Shown piece by piece: positions 31,653 through 42,430 of a DNA stretch of 64,000 bases; positions within the stretch are counted from its first letter, which is position 1, and each line of letters begins with the position of its first letter. The notes beneath the pieces are model-generated. The model did not search any database, was not told the origin of the DNA, and saw only the letters and a list, made by a program, of their open reading frames with translations. Where the stretch lies: positions 71,246,567 to 71,310,566 of the forward strand of contig CM061224.1 in NCBI GenBank assembly GCA_030844895.1, written 5' to 3'. The position numbers and the translations under genes are program-made. This DNA is from Ambrosia x helenae (lineage: Eukaryota; Streptophyta; Magnoliopsida; Asterales; Asteraceae).

Positions 31653-34447
31653 TGTCACACCCTCAAATTTCCACTGCAGTGTTTATACCGCGAGGCGCAT
31701 GACATATCAGGATCCCATAGCCATAAGTCATATGAACGAACTCTAAATGCCCAAATCATTTAGTTTGTTTTCAAAAACCAAGTTTAGCTAGGCTGCGGAA
31801 ACGTAAACCAAATTTAAACCTTTAAAAAAACCATGCGTAAAACAACGCGCCCAAATTAAAACCATACAAAAGAAAATGTAAAAGCATAATATGTAATTTA
31901 GGTGTATGCCCAAGACTCAAATGCAGTGAAGTGTGCAGTGCTTTCTAATCATGGCACCGGAAGCTAACTACCTGCAAAAGCATGTATATCATGGGTCAAC
32001 AAACAATGTTGGTGAGTTCACTAAGTAAAGTAAATGAGTATGTAAATGCGTTGGTTTCCAAAACCACGTAAACAAGTATTGAGTTGGTTCCAAGAACCGT
32101 GTAAACACTAGTTCATCGCATATCAAGGGTAGCTAACCCATTCATGATAACTAACACCGATATACCGAATTGCTGATGTACGTGTAGCCACAAATGTGAG
32201 CCACATGCCTTACATCATTGCCTATCAACAATGATAAAATCTGTTAAGTTATAGTTCACTCCCGCACTCCCCGAGCCGGTGTGAGGTTTGTCAGACCTCA
32301 TAGCGCTATCAACTAATAACCCGCTTGCCATAACCCGACAACTCATTCGGTATGTGAAGGACTTACAGATGATATAGTTGGTTTAGTTCATCAAGGACAC
32401 AGTTTGCGAACTAGCAAAAACCGACCCACACAAGGATCCACAGCATCCCAACCCGGGATGTGTAAGTAGTCCCAAACCGGACTAGAAAGTAGTAGTCCCA
32501 ACCCGGACTAGAAAATAGTAGTCCCAACCCGGACTAGAAAAAGTTAAGTACGTTGTCTCAACCCGAGACGCATGCTTTTGAGAAAAGAGTAGTGAAACTC
32601 ACCTTAGGTTGCACGTGAATAATCCAAATTCCTCAAACAGAAATGAGCTACCGACTCCCTATTACAAATGTCACTAGGTGAGTATATGTGCATAACCAAC
32701 ACACCATACAACTCGTTTGTCCAAGACTTTTAAAGTTCAAACCGTGTAGTGACACCTAATGACTCTACATGCACAAGTAAGTCCTACGTATCCCGTTGGT
32801 GATCATATTTATTATTATTATTAGTTTTATACCTCATACACATCTCATATAAGTATTCATGCAAGTTCATGTCAAATACATACCATATAAGACTCCAAAT
32901 AGTCACGTAAACATCTCTTACACAATCTGCGTTTTCAGGGCAGATTGTACGCTGTGAAAGACGAATTATTTAAAATACTTAAGGAACGAAATAAACTCCA
33001 AACTTTTTACTGAATATTCATTGGGATTCATTTGATAACCCATATTTTTTTTTTCTCACAACCAAACACAAAAATTATTAAAATTCGTACAACACAGCTA
33101 TGTCCAGAAAATTTCCACAGCAGGTCAGTTTAGTAGAAAAATTCCCAAAAATTTTGTATTCACCCAAACGAGGTGAATCTAATTGAAAAAGCCAAATTTT
33201 TCCAATGTTGACCTACTTTCCAAATTTCATAACTTAACCCTTTGTAAATCTCGAGTTATGACCGTTTAAAGTTGACCCAATTTATAATTCCGAAAATCTG
33301 ATATGACCTTTAAACTTATAAAATCATGAATACATATCAAAACAAGTCCAAAACGCATGATTTTGGACTTTTTGAAAAGCTAACATCATAAGTTATGTTT
33401 TAGTATCAGAAAAAAATAAGATTACACATGATAATCACCCTATAACAGCCATACAAGTCGTTACAGATAATCTGCCAGAAATCAGAATTTTAACAACATG
33501 ACTCTTATAAACCCTAATCATCCTTAATAACCCACAATCATGCAATAAACTCATATTAACACAACAAAATTTATATTATCACATTTAACCTCTGATTTTT
33601 ATGTACCATGTGCTCTAGATATGATTTTTATCAACAATACTCATTAACATACATAACAAACATCCAAGATATCCTACACATGTTGATTTGCGATTTTAAC
33701 ATAAGTATTTCTTAGGGTTTTTACAACTTTTCCAGCCTTAAAACTTATCATACAACACATAAAGTATATACCTTGAATCACTTAAGTCCTTAAAACTCCA
33801 AGATAGCACCCGAATCACTTGAACTTGTAAGGAATTGATGCAAGATTGAAAGTAAAGAAGAGGGTACACCCTCTTGAAAACCCACGGTGCAAAATGGAGG
33901 CTAGGGTTTGTGTTTTTTTTTATAAACATAATACACTAGGCTTAAGATCATGGGCCAAAGTTTCGGATTTATGGGCCTTTTCTTGATAAACGGGCCCGTT
34001 AATACGGTTTTAATCCCGAGAATAGTCTCAATAATATTATTCATACTAACTTATGTAAAAGCTATTGTTTTTATCATCTCATAACATGTTAATTATAGAA
34101 TGCACATAATTCGTAGGGTTTACGTACTGACTATCTATTAAAACAGTAATCCACATAAACATGTAATTCACAAACGCATGTTAATTCACATTCATCATCA
34201 CCCAATAGATCATATGATTATGTATGCTTGACAAATCATCAACGTTCTGGATACAGGACTCGTGTGTGTGTCAAGACAAAACCTTCCTAGTTATAACGTA
34301 CGTTAATATCATCCAACATATGTTATTATCCCATAACCTATCGAAAGACCTTCTTAACTACCCCTAGTTAGGTGTTTAGTCACGAATGTACATGAAAGTT
34401 AACTAGAGTTCAGTAAAAGTAATATCCTGAAAATGCAGGGTGTCACA
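31653..34447. mobile_element. solo LTR B, Ty3/gypsy type (2795 bp)
   Basis: It begins TGTCACACCCTC and ends GGGTGTCACA with AAACT on both sides. It is related to but clearly diverged from solo LTR A. At 32468-32560 it holds about three units of a roughly 27 bp repeat with a small dyad (AGTCCCAACCCGGACTAG). There is no coding content. Confidence 0.88.
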
Positions 34448-34452
34448 AAACT

Positions 34453-35265
34453 GATGAAATGGCCATCCTTTATTTGCAGCAATAGAGAAGAGGACTCAGA
34501 TTGTATCAATCTTAGCTACTGGAGAGAATTTTTCTGAATAGTCAATCCCATATGTTTCGGTGTACCCCTTAGCAGCTAGTCGGGCTTTATATATCTCTAT
34601 GGTTCCATCAGGTTTGTGTTTGATAGTAAAGACCCACCGACAGCCTATTGGTTTCTTTCCTGTGGGAAGGGTACATTTCTCCCAAGTTTTATTTTTTATG
34701 AATGCCTCCATTTCGGCTTCCATGGCATCTCTCCATTCCTTGGACTTCAAGGCTTGTTCCACAGAGTTTGGAAGTTGTTCGTTGAAGAGGGCAGTAGCGA
34801 ATGCTTTAGCCTCCTTAGACAAGTTCCTGCTGACCATGTTTGCCATGGGATATCTGGCGGATCTTGTTTGTTTTTCTGGGGAATATCATTTTGGTGGTAC
34901 CCCTCTATTGGCTCGTGGAGGTAACACATATCTTTCAGTTGTCTCAGTTTGTTCTTCTTGTATAGGTTCCTCGTGTTTCTCCTGCATAACCTGTTCACTT
35001 GCTATTTCATCATTATCTGATATATCCGGTATATTAATAGGGTCCTCATTAGATATATTAATTGGTCTATGAGGCTCTTGATTTTCATTATTTTGAGTAT
35101 CCCCGTGTGTATCTAGGTGACTTACCTTAGGACTTGGGGAATCTTGGGTGGTGGTACCGACAGTAGGTTCGGATTGTGTGGAAGTAAGTGGGTCAACTTG
35201 GGTATTGTGATTCACTCTGTTTTGGGTACTAGCTTCTTCAGATAAAGATACCCATTTTAGCCAAG
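34453..35265 (-). pseudogene. copia reverse transcriptase N-terminal part and linker
   Basis: The minus-strand frame 34496-34846 reads ALKSKEWRDAMEAEMEAFIKNKTWE, GKKPIGCRWVFTIKHKPDGT, YKARLAAKGYTETYGIDYSEKFSPVAKIDTI: the opening of the copia reverse transcriptase domain (RVT_2). Upstream, 34886-35215 encodes the polar Ser/Thr/Gln-rich linker usual between integrase and reverse transcriptase. Frames shift between the pieces. Confidence 0.87.
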
Positions 35266-35356
35266 TCAGTGGGTCAACATTCTTCTTCTCCCCCTGACCA
35301 CTGTGTTGGGAGGGATAGAAATATTTGGTTTCAAGGAAGTCACAATCAAGGGTGGT

Positions 35357-35905
35357 TTACATATATCGGTGTTTTGGGTTATAGCATTGATACCCCTTCT
35401 GGTCAATCCCAAAGCCAACGAAAACACATTTTTTCGCACATGGACCAAGTTTGCCTCGATCATGTTTAGGAATATGGGCATAGACAGTACGCCCAAAGAC
35501 CCGTGGTTGTAGTGTAAGAGGAGGAGGAATTTTGGTAAACTCGGATAGTGCTTGAATAGGAGTTTTTAAATTAAGGGCTTTGGTTGGCAACCGGTTGATT
35601 AAATATGTGGCAGTAGCCACTGCTTCTGGCCAGAAGGATGTGGGGACCGGAGACTCTATTAAGAAGGCTCGAGTTATCTATAAGAGAATACGGTTTTTTC
35701 GTTCAACAGTACCATTTTGTTCAGGAGTATATGGGCACATTTTTTGATGAATTATCCCTTTGTTTTGACAGAATTGTTTCATTGACTCATTTACAAATTC
35801 TCCACCATTATCAGATCTAAGGATTTGGATGTTCGTTTTAAATTGAGTTTGTATCATGTTATAAAAGATAGTAAACTTTTCAAAGACTTCAGATTTTTGT
35901 TTCAA
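35357..35905 (-). pseudogene. copia integrase, catalytic core and C-terminal part
   Basis: The frame 35678-35905 encodes KTNIQILRSDNGGEFVNESMKQFCQNKGIIHQKMCPYTPEQNGTVERKNR: the second catalytic Asp (RSDNGGEF) and the catalytic Glu (NGTVERKNR) of the DD35E core. 35357-35620 continues with MATATYLINRLPTKALN and the GYQCYNPKHR copia C-terminal block (GKxxPxxxxxxFxGY-like). Integrase inserts the cDNA into the genome. The two frames are separated by shifts and stops. Confidence 0.88.
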
Positions 35906-35908
35906 AAA

Positions 35909-36904
35909 TTAGATCCACGTCATACGAGTGCAGTCATCAATAAATAGCACAAAAAATCTAAAAGTTTGTCCTCCATTAACTTCTGCAGGACCCCACACGT
36001 CAGAATGAATAAGGGAAAAAGGTGACTCAACACGTGTATTATTTAAACTATAAGTATGTCTATGACTTTTAGCTAAGGTGCAAGTTTCGCAATTTAAAGT
36101 TTTATTAGAAGGAAATAGTTTTGGAAATAAAAGATTTAGATAGCCAATGGATGGGTGTCCTAGTATCCTATGCCAAAGCCAAGCCTCTCTATTTGTAGTT
36201 CCGTGAGCAAGCATCACGCTACCCTGTTGAGTCACTTTTTCCACATAATATAATCCTGACCGTTCAGTGCCACGTCCAATAATCATTCCCGTCTGGATAT
36301 CTTGAAGAATACAAAAGGTTGGATGCATCAATACGGTGCAATTTAACTCTTTTGTCACGTGACTAATGGATAACAGTTGGGGATATTTCAACACTGCCCC
36401 CTCCTTTAACAGGAACAACCCCCCCCCCCCATTAGCAGTTTTGATGTAGTCAATCCTAGGTTTAGTTTTTGAATTGATATCAGATAAATCGTAGGTCATG
36501 GTGTCAGTCGCACCACAGTCAAATATCCAGGATTCCTCTGTTTTTATACCATTTCGTGCCATATTAACTTGTGGTCTAACAAATCCTTTTTTCTTAAAAA
36601 TTTTCTTCTTTTTTCTTTTTCTTTTTTGTTTCCTTTTTAAAAAAATGGTTTTATCCTTTTTAGAAAAAAAATTTGTTTCTACAAAATGTTGACCATTATT
36701 ATTACAATTATTTTTAAATAGACCTTTTTCTTTTTTGTTTGAAACAAGACTTTTATCACTTTGGGGTTTATATTGGTCCTTCTTTTGAGGAGGGTCACTA
36801 TTTTGAGGTGGTTTATTTAATTGATTCATGATATGTTGTAAGGAATCATCTGTATATTTCATCATCATATCTATAACACTAGAATTAAAAAAACAAAGAG
36901 TCAA
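35909..36904 (-). pseudogene. copia protease, gag-pre-integrase and start of integrase
   Basis: This 331-codon frame begins in the gag tail (Lys-rich), then ESWIFDCGATDTMTYDLSDI, which is the aspartic protease active site with DCGA in place of the usual D(S/T)GA. It continues through the H-x-C-C zinc region of integrase (LWHRILGHPSIGYLN... CETCTLAKSHRHTY) to the first catalytic Asp (HSDVWGPAEV... FVLFIDDCTRMTWI). A 10-C run at 36420-36429 is embedded. The Ser-to-Cys change at the protease and the broken neighbours imply no function now. Confidence 0.86.
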
Positions 36905-37455
36905 GAATTGAGTTTGAGGTTTTTATTCCCCAAAACTCGGTACCTCCATCCATAGCCCCTACTCCGCGTCCGCCTCATAATCCGATAGTCTGGTTGCTGC
37001 TGCCGCCGCGGCCGCCGCTGGTGGTATCTCCAGTGTTGCTGGTGGTTGTCGTAGCTTTCCCACCGCTGATGTACGTTGTTGCGAGCGCATCCCACAAAGA
37101 TTTGACGGTCGGAAATTTGGTAAGATTGTTTACTATGACCGGTTCAATATTCTGTATAAGCCACGAGAACACTACGAGGTCATCATGTTTCCATTGCTCA
37201 TACCCGTTTTCGGTCGGTTTGGGTGATGTTGGATTCCCTGACAGATGACCAAGAAGTGTTTTCGATTTTCTGCCTATGGCTACTCGGATCATCTGAGCCC
37301 ATTGAGCATAATTTTGGTTGTTAAGTTTGAGGCTAATCTTAAGGCTGTCGGATAGGTTGTGCTGGGTATTTTGGTTTTGGGTTTGGATCCCATTAAGGAG
37401 TGTGGCTAACTGAGTTGAAAGATCGGTGTAGTTTTTATTTGCAGTCGAAAGACAT
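36905..37455 (-). pseudogene. copia gag
   Basis: The minus strand reads LNNQNYAQWAQMIRVAIGRKSKTLLGHLSG, EQWKHDDLVVFSWLIQNIEPVIVNNL and VKSLWDALATTYI: the copia-type gag N-terminal and core region (LNxxNYxxW and the W-D-x-L motifs). The start codon is not in frame with the rest and a Gly/Ser/Asn-rich tail follows. A frame change separates it from the protease piece. Confidence 0.82.
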
Positions 37456-37506
37456 GGTGGCTCAATAAATCAAGGTAGATGATGAGCAGGTCAAGAACAT
37501 TCACTA

Positions 37507-37517
37507 CTCTGATACCA
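37507..37517 (-). other. copia primer-binding site, initiator tRNA-Met
   Basis: The minus strand reads TGGTATCAGAG directly after the 5' LTR. Confidence 0.85.
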
Positions 37518-37725
37518 TATTGTGAATATGAATCATAGAATGATAATGTTTTTGATATTGATTGATCGTATTTTACAATAAAAAGATTGTACAATTTATA
37601 GAGAAAAGCTATGACTAAAAAAGGAAATAAAAAGATAGTCTAACGGCTAGTTTCTTTATTGGCTCAATATCTTAAAACAAGGAAATGATGAATCAGTTGA
37701 TTTTGATTTGAAACATTTTCTAACA
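37518..37725 (-). repeat. copia 5' LTR
   Basis: Pairs with 27615-27821. It begins TGTTAGAAAATGTTTC on the minus strand and is bordered outside by the GCTTT target duplication (37726-37730). Confidence 0.85.
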
Positions 37726-37730
37726 GCTTT

Positions 37731-37890
37731 CGCCAAAGCGAGACGCCTGGGGTCAAAATTCAGCTTTAACTGACCTCGTATCGAGGTAGTTAAAAAAGTA
37801 ACCAAAGCGCATCGCTTTGCCCAAATCGATACGCTTTGGGGTGGAAACAGAAGTGGGGTTTTTTTTTATTATAATCACCCTTTTAATCAT
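37731..37890. other. short stretch with repeated AAAGCG/CGCTTT motifs
   Basis: AAAGCGAGACGC, AAAGCGCATCGCTTT and TACGCTTTGG lie within 110 bp, and AAAGCGCCTCGCTTT spans the copia left junction (27598-27614). This is the sequence the copia landed in. No gene. Confidence 0.5.
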
Positions 37891-37894
37891 TTTG

Positions 37895-38311
37895 ATCATT
37901 ATCTCCAAATTCAAAATTAACGTGCTCACTTCGACCATTATCTCCAAACTCACGAATGTCCCGTTAAAGACGTCTCCATTTTTTACTTTAATAAATCTTT
38001 AAATGCAAAACTATGATTGAAATGAAATAATTATGAATATGGAAATCTAGAATCAATATCTGTACACGCCTTTGAAAATTCAGCCGTTGAAACCCATGAT
38101 TACCACTAACATATGGCCCCTCTCAAACGAAAGAATATGGGTTACCAACCTCTTTCTCTAATATTTTAAATCAAGATTCCAATTTCCTTACTCTATAAAA
38201 AGTAAAATCCAACGTTCCACACACCAATTTCATCACTCACCCCTCCAAACTCCTATTTCTTCACACAAATCTCCATTTAACAATATGGCTCAAGTTAGCA
38301 GGTTCATTTAA
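37895..38311 (+). pseudogene. AG-peptide gene copy 2: promoter and first eight codons only
   Basis: From about 37895 the sequence parallels 41165-41612, the promoter and start of copy 3, including the TATA box (CTATAAAAAG near 38200) and the leader. The ATG at 38285 opens MAQVSRFI as in copy 3, then foreign sequence joins at about 38306 and gives TAA at 38309-38311. The signal peptide, AP/SP core and anchor are lost. The foreign sequence is the end of a gypsy LTR (38307-38623). Confidence 0.88.
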
Positions 38312-38623
38312 CATTGTATATCATATATAGAACAATTTCATACTTGATACTTAATCTAAATAGAACAATTTCATACTCGATACTTAATTTAACTATGTAA
38401 TTTCACCAACAACGGGACTCAAGACTCGTGTATGTGTATGTTACCCCCAATGATCATCTTAATCATTTAACCCTAGACAATACGTAAGTTTAAATCAACT
38501 CCCGATGATTCCCCGAATCATCGATCCGACTCAACTGACCCAGTTAAGTGTAACGTATGCATGACTCGCTAATATAGACTTACTAGTTGATAAAAGTTAT
38601 TAACCTAAGTTTGCCGGGTGTCA
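38307..38623 (+). mobile_element. gypsy LTR 3'-end fragment
   Basis: It resembles the last 190-250 bp of solo LTR A (CACCAACAACGGGAC, then a CCCAATGATC block) and ends GCCGGGTGTCA, two bases short of the usual CACA terminus. There is no matching left end, so it is truncated. A 36 bp unit (AACAATTTCATACTNGATAC) is duplicated at its start. Confidence 0.7.
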
Positions 38624-38644
38624 AATATATTTAAAATAATAAAA

Positions 38645-38700
38645 ACTAGTATTAAGCCCCCCCCCCCCCCCCCCCCCCGCGTTGCTGTGGAGGACATAAA
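38645..38700 (-). mobile_element. Helitron 3' end (minus strand) with 24-base C run
   Basis: On the minus strand CAGCAACGCG leads into a G run, then CTTAATACTAGT, with CTAGT at 38645-38649. The GC-rich hairpin usual in this position appears to have been replaced or expanded into the homopolymer at 38656-38679. The element body extends to the right over AT-rich sequence; its 5' end is not identified. Confidence 0.6.
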
Positions 38701-39029
38701 AGTATACCAAGTAGCATTGATGGCACAATGTTATCAGCGACCAACAACACCGAAAAAACTCATAAGAAAAAATCAAAAAGAATAAAACTGAGTGAAATGT
38801 AGACGTGAAAACGGTGAACCATGTACGCCCGTTGCGGTATGATGATGCGCAAAAATTAGACTAAAACTTAAAACACAACGTGACCGTTTGATAGGAAAAA
38901 TAAATGTAAAAACGTTGAACTACATACGCATGTTGTAGGCGTGTCAACTTGAAAAATTTAGATTGAAGTGTAAAGCTAAAAATATGTTTAAGATACATGA
39001 TATAAAGTTCAAAGTAACAAAGTGTAAGG
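38701..39029. other. AT-rich non-coding, probable Helitron body
   Basis: Contains two diverged copies of a block around GTGAAAACGGTGAACCATGTACGC (38806 and 38907). No coding sequence. Confidence 0.4.
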
Positions 39030-39340
39030 GTTGAATATAAGACTGTCCGGAGTGTAGGGGCGGGAAAGAGGGGCGTGATGTGTCATGTGGCACTTGTGGG
39101 ACCTAGTGGGGGGGGGGGGTAGAAGAGAAGAATATTATATTGTGTTAAAGTTAAAAATAAAAAAAAAACTGACCAATCAAAATCCAGGCCTCAAAATCTT
39201 GTCCCGCCCCACGTCCGGCCAATTTCCCCCGCCCATGAGCTCCCCCCCCCCCCTCCCCCTCTCCACGCCCACTAGGGGTGGTGTTGAGGGCTTGAAGAGG
39301 GCTTCAAGCCCCTCCTTCCCGCCCCACTCCCACTAGCCTA
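39030..39340. mobile_element. MITE with GGGGCGGGAA(A/G)GAGGGG inverted termini
   Basis: The left arm GGAGTGTAGGGGCGGGAAAG has its complement at the right (CTTCCCGCCCCACTCCCAC). There are internal G and C homopolymers (39108-39118 and 39242-39252). Non-coding. Confidence 0.65.
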
Positions 39341-39648
39341 ACGTTGTGTTCCCGAGTTAACTTAATGAAAGAAAATGAAAGGAAATGAAATTTTGATTGT
39401 GTTTCCGAGTTTCATTTAAGGAAGAAAAAGAATGGAAAACAAAACAAGGTGCGTTCCCGAGTTTCATTTAAAGAAGGAAAAGAAAGGAAATGGAAGGAAA
39501 AATAGGCAAAATTCTTTAGTTTAGTTTTCCTTCCGATTTGAAAGAAAACGGAAGGAAATGATATTTATCCTTTCTTTTCCTTTCCCTTCCTTTCCTTCGG
39601 TTATTTTCTTTTCTTTTTCCTCTTTAAGTTAACTCGAGAACACAGCGT
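39341..39648. mobile_element. 308 bp MITE, ACG(T/C)TGTGTTC(C/T)CGAGTTAACTT termini
   Basis: The left end ACGTTGTGTTCCCGAGTTAA and the reverse complement of the right end agree over at least 22 bases with two differences, and purine-rich/pyrimidine-rich halves mirror each other. It directly abuts the preceding MITE. The block GTTCCCGAGTTTCATTTAA recurs inside. Confidence 0.75.
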
Positions 39649-40817
39649 AAAAGATAAAAGTTATTATGGTTAAAAGTAAAAAGAAAAGCAAAACCAAAGT
39701 AGTGTACAACCTACAAAGTATGGTGTACAACCCTTTCATGCACAAAACACTTACTAAGCATAATGTACAACATCATAAAACATAAACCACTTATAAATTA
39801 ATATTATATATATAATTCCGGCCTCACGAGAGTTTGGGCATTGAGCCGTCATGCCAATGCTGAAAATTTAGCCTACTCACATCCTCCTGGGTCATTGGTG
39901 AAACCGGCTTTAAAAAAATAAAAAAGTTGATTTCATAAATATTTTATCAGTTGAAAAACATGTTAAATATTTACTATGAAGATTTATAGCAGAAACAATT
40001 GAGAAACAATATTTTTGAGATAAAATATTTTGAAATCAAATTTGGATAGCGAATCAAATATCGATCAACATGATGCGGAAGAATAAGACGTGTATACATA
40101 GCAGAAACAGTTGAGATCGTATCTGGAATGAAGAACAATGGAGAAGAAGATGATATGTTAATTTAAGAGAGGAAAATGAGTGAAGAAGACAGTTGTTGGA
40201 TAGGGACGGGTGACAACGGAAGGACGAGGACGGTGAAGCTGAGAGGAAAGAGGACAGGCGTGTGACTAAATAAGCTGCATGTGATTTGAAATTAGGGTTC
40301 CCTCATTTGGCCGCTTATGTATGTAACCCCTACCAATACCCTCTATACATTTTTTTTTTCAATAAAAATATTAACATGTCTTACGGGTGCTTACTATATT
40401 ATCATAACTTTAACCTATTTAGACACAAAAGCTAACATGAATTCTTATTGTGTCAACTTATTTAAGACACAAAACTTGTTAAGCTCATATAGGTTGATGC
40501 TATGTTATCGTGTTCGTGTCTTAAATTACTAGCCCTAGTAGCTACGCGCCCTGACCGACTATCCCCATATGTCTAGATGGATTCATACCCTCTTCCCTTT
40601 AGGGCACTTCTCTCATTCGTACTTGAAAATCAGATCCTTTGATTGAACACAAAAGACATAAGATTGAAAAAAATTCGTTTGACTTTTTTTATTATCAACC
40701 AAAGCACACAAAATACGATCTTTATAAAAGAACTTATTATATTCCTAACTCAAATAAGCAATAAGTAAACAAACCAACCTAGATAAACATATCTAATTAA
40801 AACTAATAAATGTCCCT
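39649..40817. other. intergenic, no gene seen
   Basis: No supported frame. 40317-40532 is a 71-codon chance frame. Confidence 0.4.
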
Positions 40818-40818
40818 A

Positions 40819-40857
<39 letters not shown>

Positions 40858-41102
40858 TTCAAAATAAAAGATTATTCATTTCTCAAACTTACCAAGTTAC
40901 ATCAAAATAGAGGGTAGATGGGCAACAGGCTGTGCCGCCACCCATTTCTGAATCGCGAAACCTAATCCACCAAATACAAACCCCTGCCCCTTGGAAATGA
41001 ACTATTGCTGTGGACAACTCGTTGAACCATGGTCAAAAAATGAATAACTTCTGGTGCTAGGGAGCCAAATGTATCAATGGCCAATGGGACAAAGACATAT
41101 TG
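40818..41102 (-). pseudogene. LINE 3' fragment with (AAT)n tail
   Basis: The minus strand encodes a diverged version of the C-terminus of the LINE at 26232 (HQYVFVPLAIDTFGSLAPE, then a shifted region ending near the ILM stop), followed by a 3' UTR and an (AAT)n tail of about 13 units (plus-strand ATT run 40818-40857). Truncated at its 5' end. Confidence 0.75.
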
Positions 41103-41504
41103 GTGCTACCAAAAATTAATAAATAATTCATCAAGAATTATTTTTAATCCATCTTGATTTTTATCTTCAAATTCAAAATTAACGTCCTCGCTGCGGCCAT
41201 CCCACAAGCTCTCCTCCTCAGCATACGTACAACTCACGAATGTCCCGTTAAAGACATCTAAGTCTAACCGAAGTTCCATTTTTTTTTTACTTTAATAAAT
41301 CTTTAAATGCAAAACTATGATTGAAATGAAATAATTATGAATATGGAAATCTAGAATCAATATATACACATCTGTACACGCCTTTGAAAATTCAGCCGTT
41401 GAAACCCATGATTACCACTAACATATGGCCCCTCTCAAACGAAAGAATATGGGTTACCAACCTGTTTCTCTAATACTTTAAATCAAGATTCCAATTTCCA
41501 TCCC

Positions 41505-41514
41505 CTATAAAAAA
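41505..41514 (+). promoter_or_regulatory. TATA box of AG-peptide gene copy 3
   Basis: CTATAAAAAA, 74 bp upstream of the start codon, conserved with copy 1. Confidence 0.75.
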
Positions 41515-41587
41515 GCAACGTCCCTCACACCAATTTCATCACTCACCCCTCCAAACTCCTCTTATAAGTATTTCTTCATTTAACAAT

Positions 41588-41785
41588 ATGGCTCAAGTTA
41601 GCAGGTTCATAAAGAATGCTTCAATTCTGGCAGTAGTAGCGCTATCCGCGGCAGCCACCGTGTCTGCTCAAGCAACCGCTCCTGCACCTTCTCCTGATGC
41701 CGGATCAGCTTTCTCTATTCCGGTTTCTGGAATTGTAGTCGGATCGTCTATGCTTCTATCCTTTGTTGCTCTCTTCAGGAATTGA
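41588..41785 (+). CDS. arabinogalactan peptide (AG-peptide), copy 3
   Basis: Sixty-five residues, with signal peptide (about 1-27), mature core QATAPAPSPDAGSA with Ala-Pro/Ser-Pro glycosylation sites, and a C-terminal hydrophobic GPI-anchor signal ending FVALFRN. It differs from copy 1 at A2/P3 (MAQVSRFI against MAPLSRIM), F for L in the linker and V for I in the anchor. The mature core is identical, which points to purifying selection on the secreted part. The promoter from about 41310, the TATA box and the 3' UTR are shared with copy 1, and the promoter with the truncated copy 2. The product should be a GPI-anchored wall/plasma-membrane proteoglycan core; its specific role is unknown. Confidence 0.9.
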   Translation: MAQVSRFIKNASILAVVALSAAATVSAQATAPAPSPDAGSAFSIPVSGIVVGSSMLLSFVALFRN

Positions 41786-41899
41786 ATAATTCTTCATTTT
41801 ATATTTGCTTCCCATTCTAATGATTCTTTTGTAATTTGCGTTGTAATTGTTGTTTATTTATATTTAATTTATACATAAATTTCTTGTTATATATGATGT

Positions 41900-42430
41900 T
41901 TGATCCTATCTGTTGATCTTTGGGGAAACCTGCGTGTTGGATCTAAGTTTTTCTAATTGTAACGGATGTAGAAGGTGGACCCTTGGTGCTTAGCCGCGGT
42001 TTGATGATGGTATTACCGTTACGAATCAGAGATTGAAAACTATGTAACATTAGATACCTGGTTGGGTTTAAGTTTCTTAAAAAATAGAGAGCATAATAAT
42101 CTACAAAATAAAGAATTAATATATAACACTACAAACTACGTAGTACTTCTACAAAATTGAGAAGTACATCATTTAATAGATACAAAAAAAGAGTGATGTT
42201 TGTCAAACTTCTAGGTCTACAAAATAGAAGTTATTGTTCTTCTTAGGGTTGTATTCAATAGTGTTTTGGGCCTTTAGATCCGCAATGGTTACTAAGTTTT
42301 TGTCAGCCTCTGCGAATGCTTTTGTTGATATAATTTGAAGCCTTAAATGGTTGTAATGTGGATTTGACATGTTTTAAACACAGTGATAGCAAATTAGTTA
42401 AAGAGTAGGAGCAAAAGTATTAGGTAGCAT
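41900..42430. other. intergenic, no gene seen
   Basis: No supported frame or complete repeat. Four CTACAAA(A/T)AT-like phrases lie between 42100 and 42230. Confidence 0.4.

Larger units (their letters stand above)
27615..37725 (-). mobile_element. Ty1/copia retrotransposon with two nested solo LTRs
   Basis: Short LTRs (about 207 bp) at 27615-27821 and 37518-37725 are flanked by GCTTT on both sides. The minus strand reads gag, protease, integrase, reverse transcriptase, RNase H, the order that defines Ty1/copia. Two gypsy solo LTRs (31653-34447 and 28658-31260) split the reverse transcriptase; removing each with one copy of its target duplication restores the copia reading order. The copia body totals about 4.7 kb and carries several stops and shifts, so it is dead. 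Confidence 0.9.

Noticed and set aside
34560..35072. 170-codon plus-strand frame
   Set aside because: Antisense shadow of the copia reverse transcriptase and linker.
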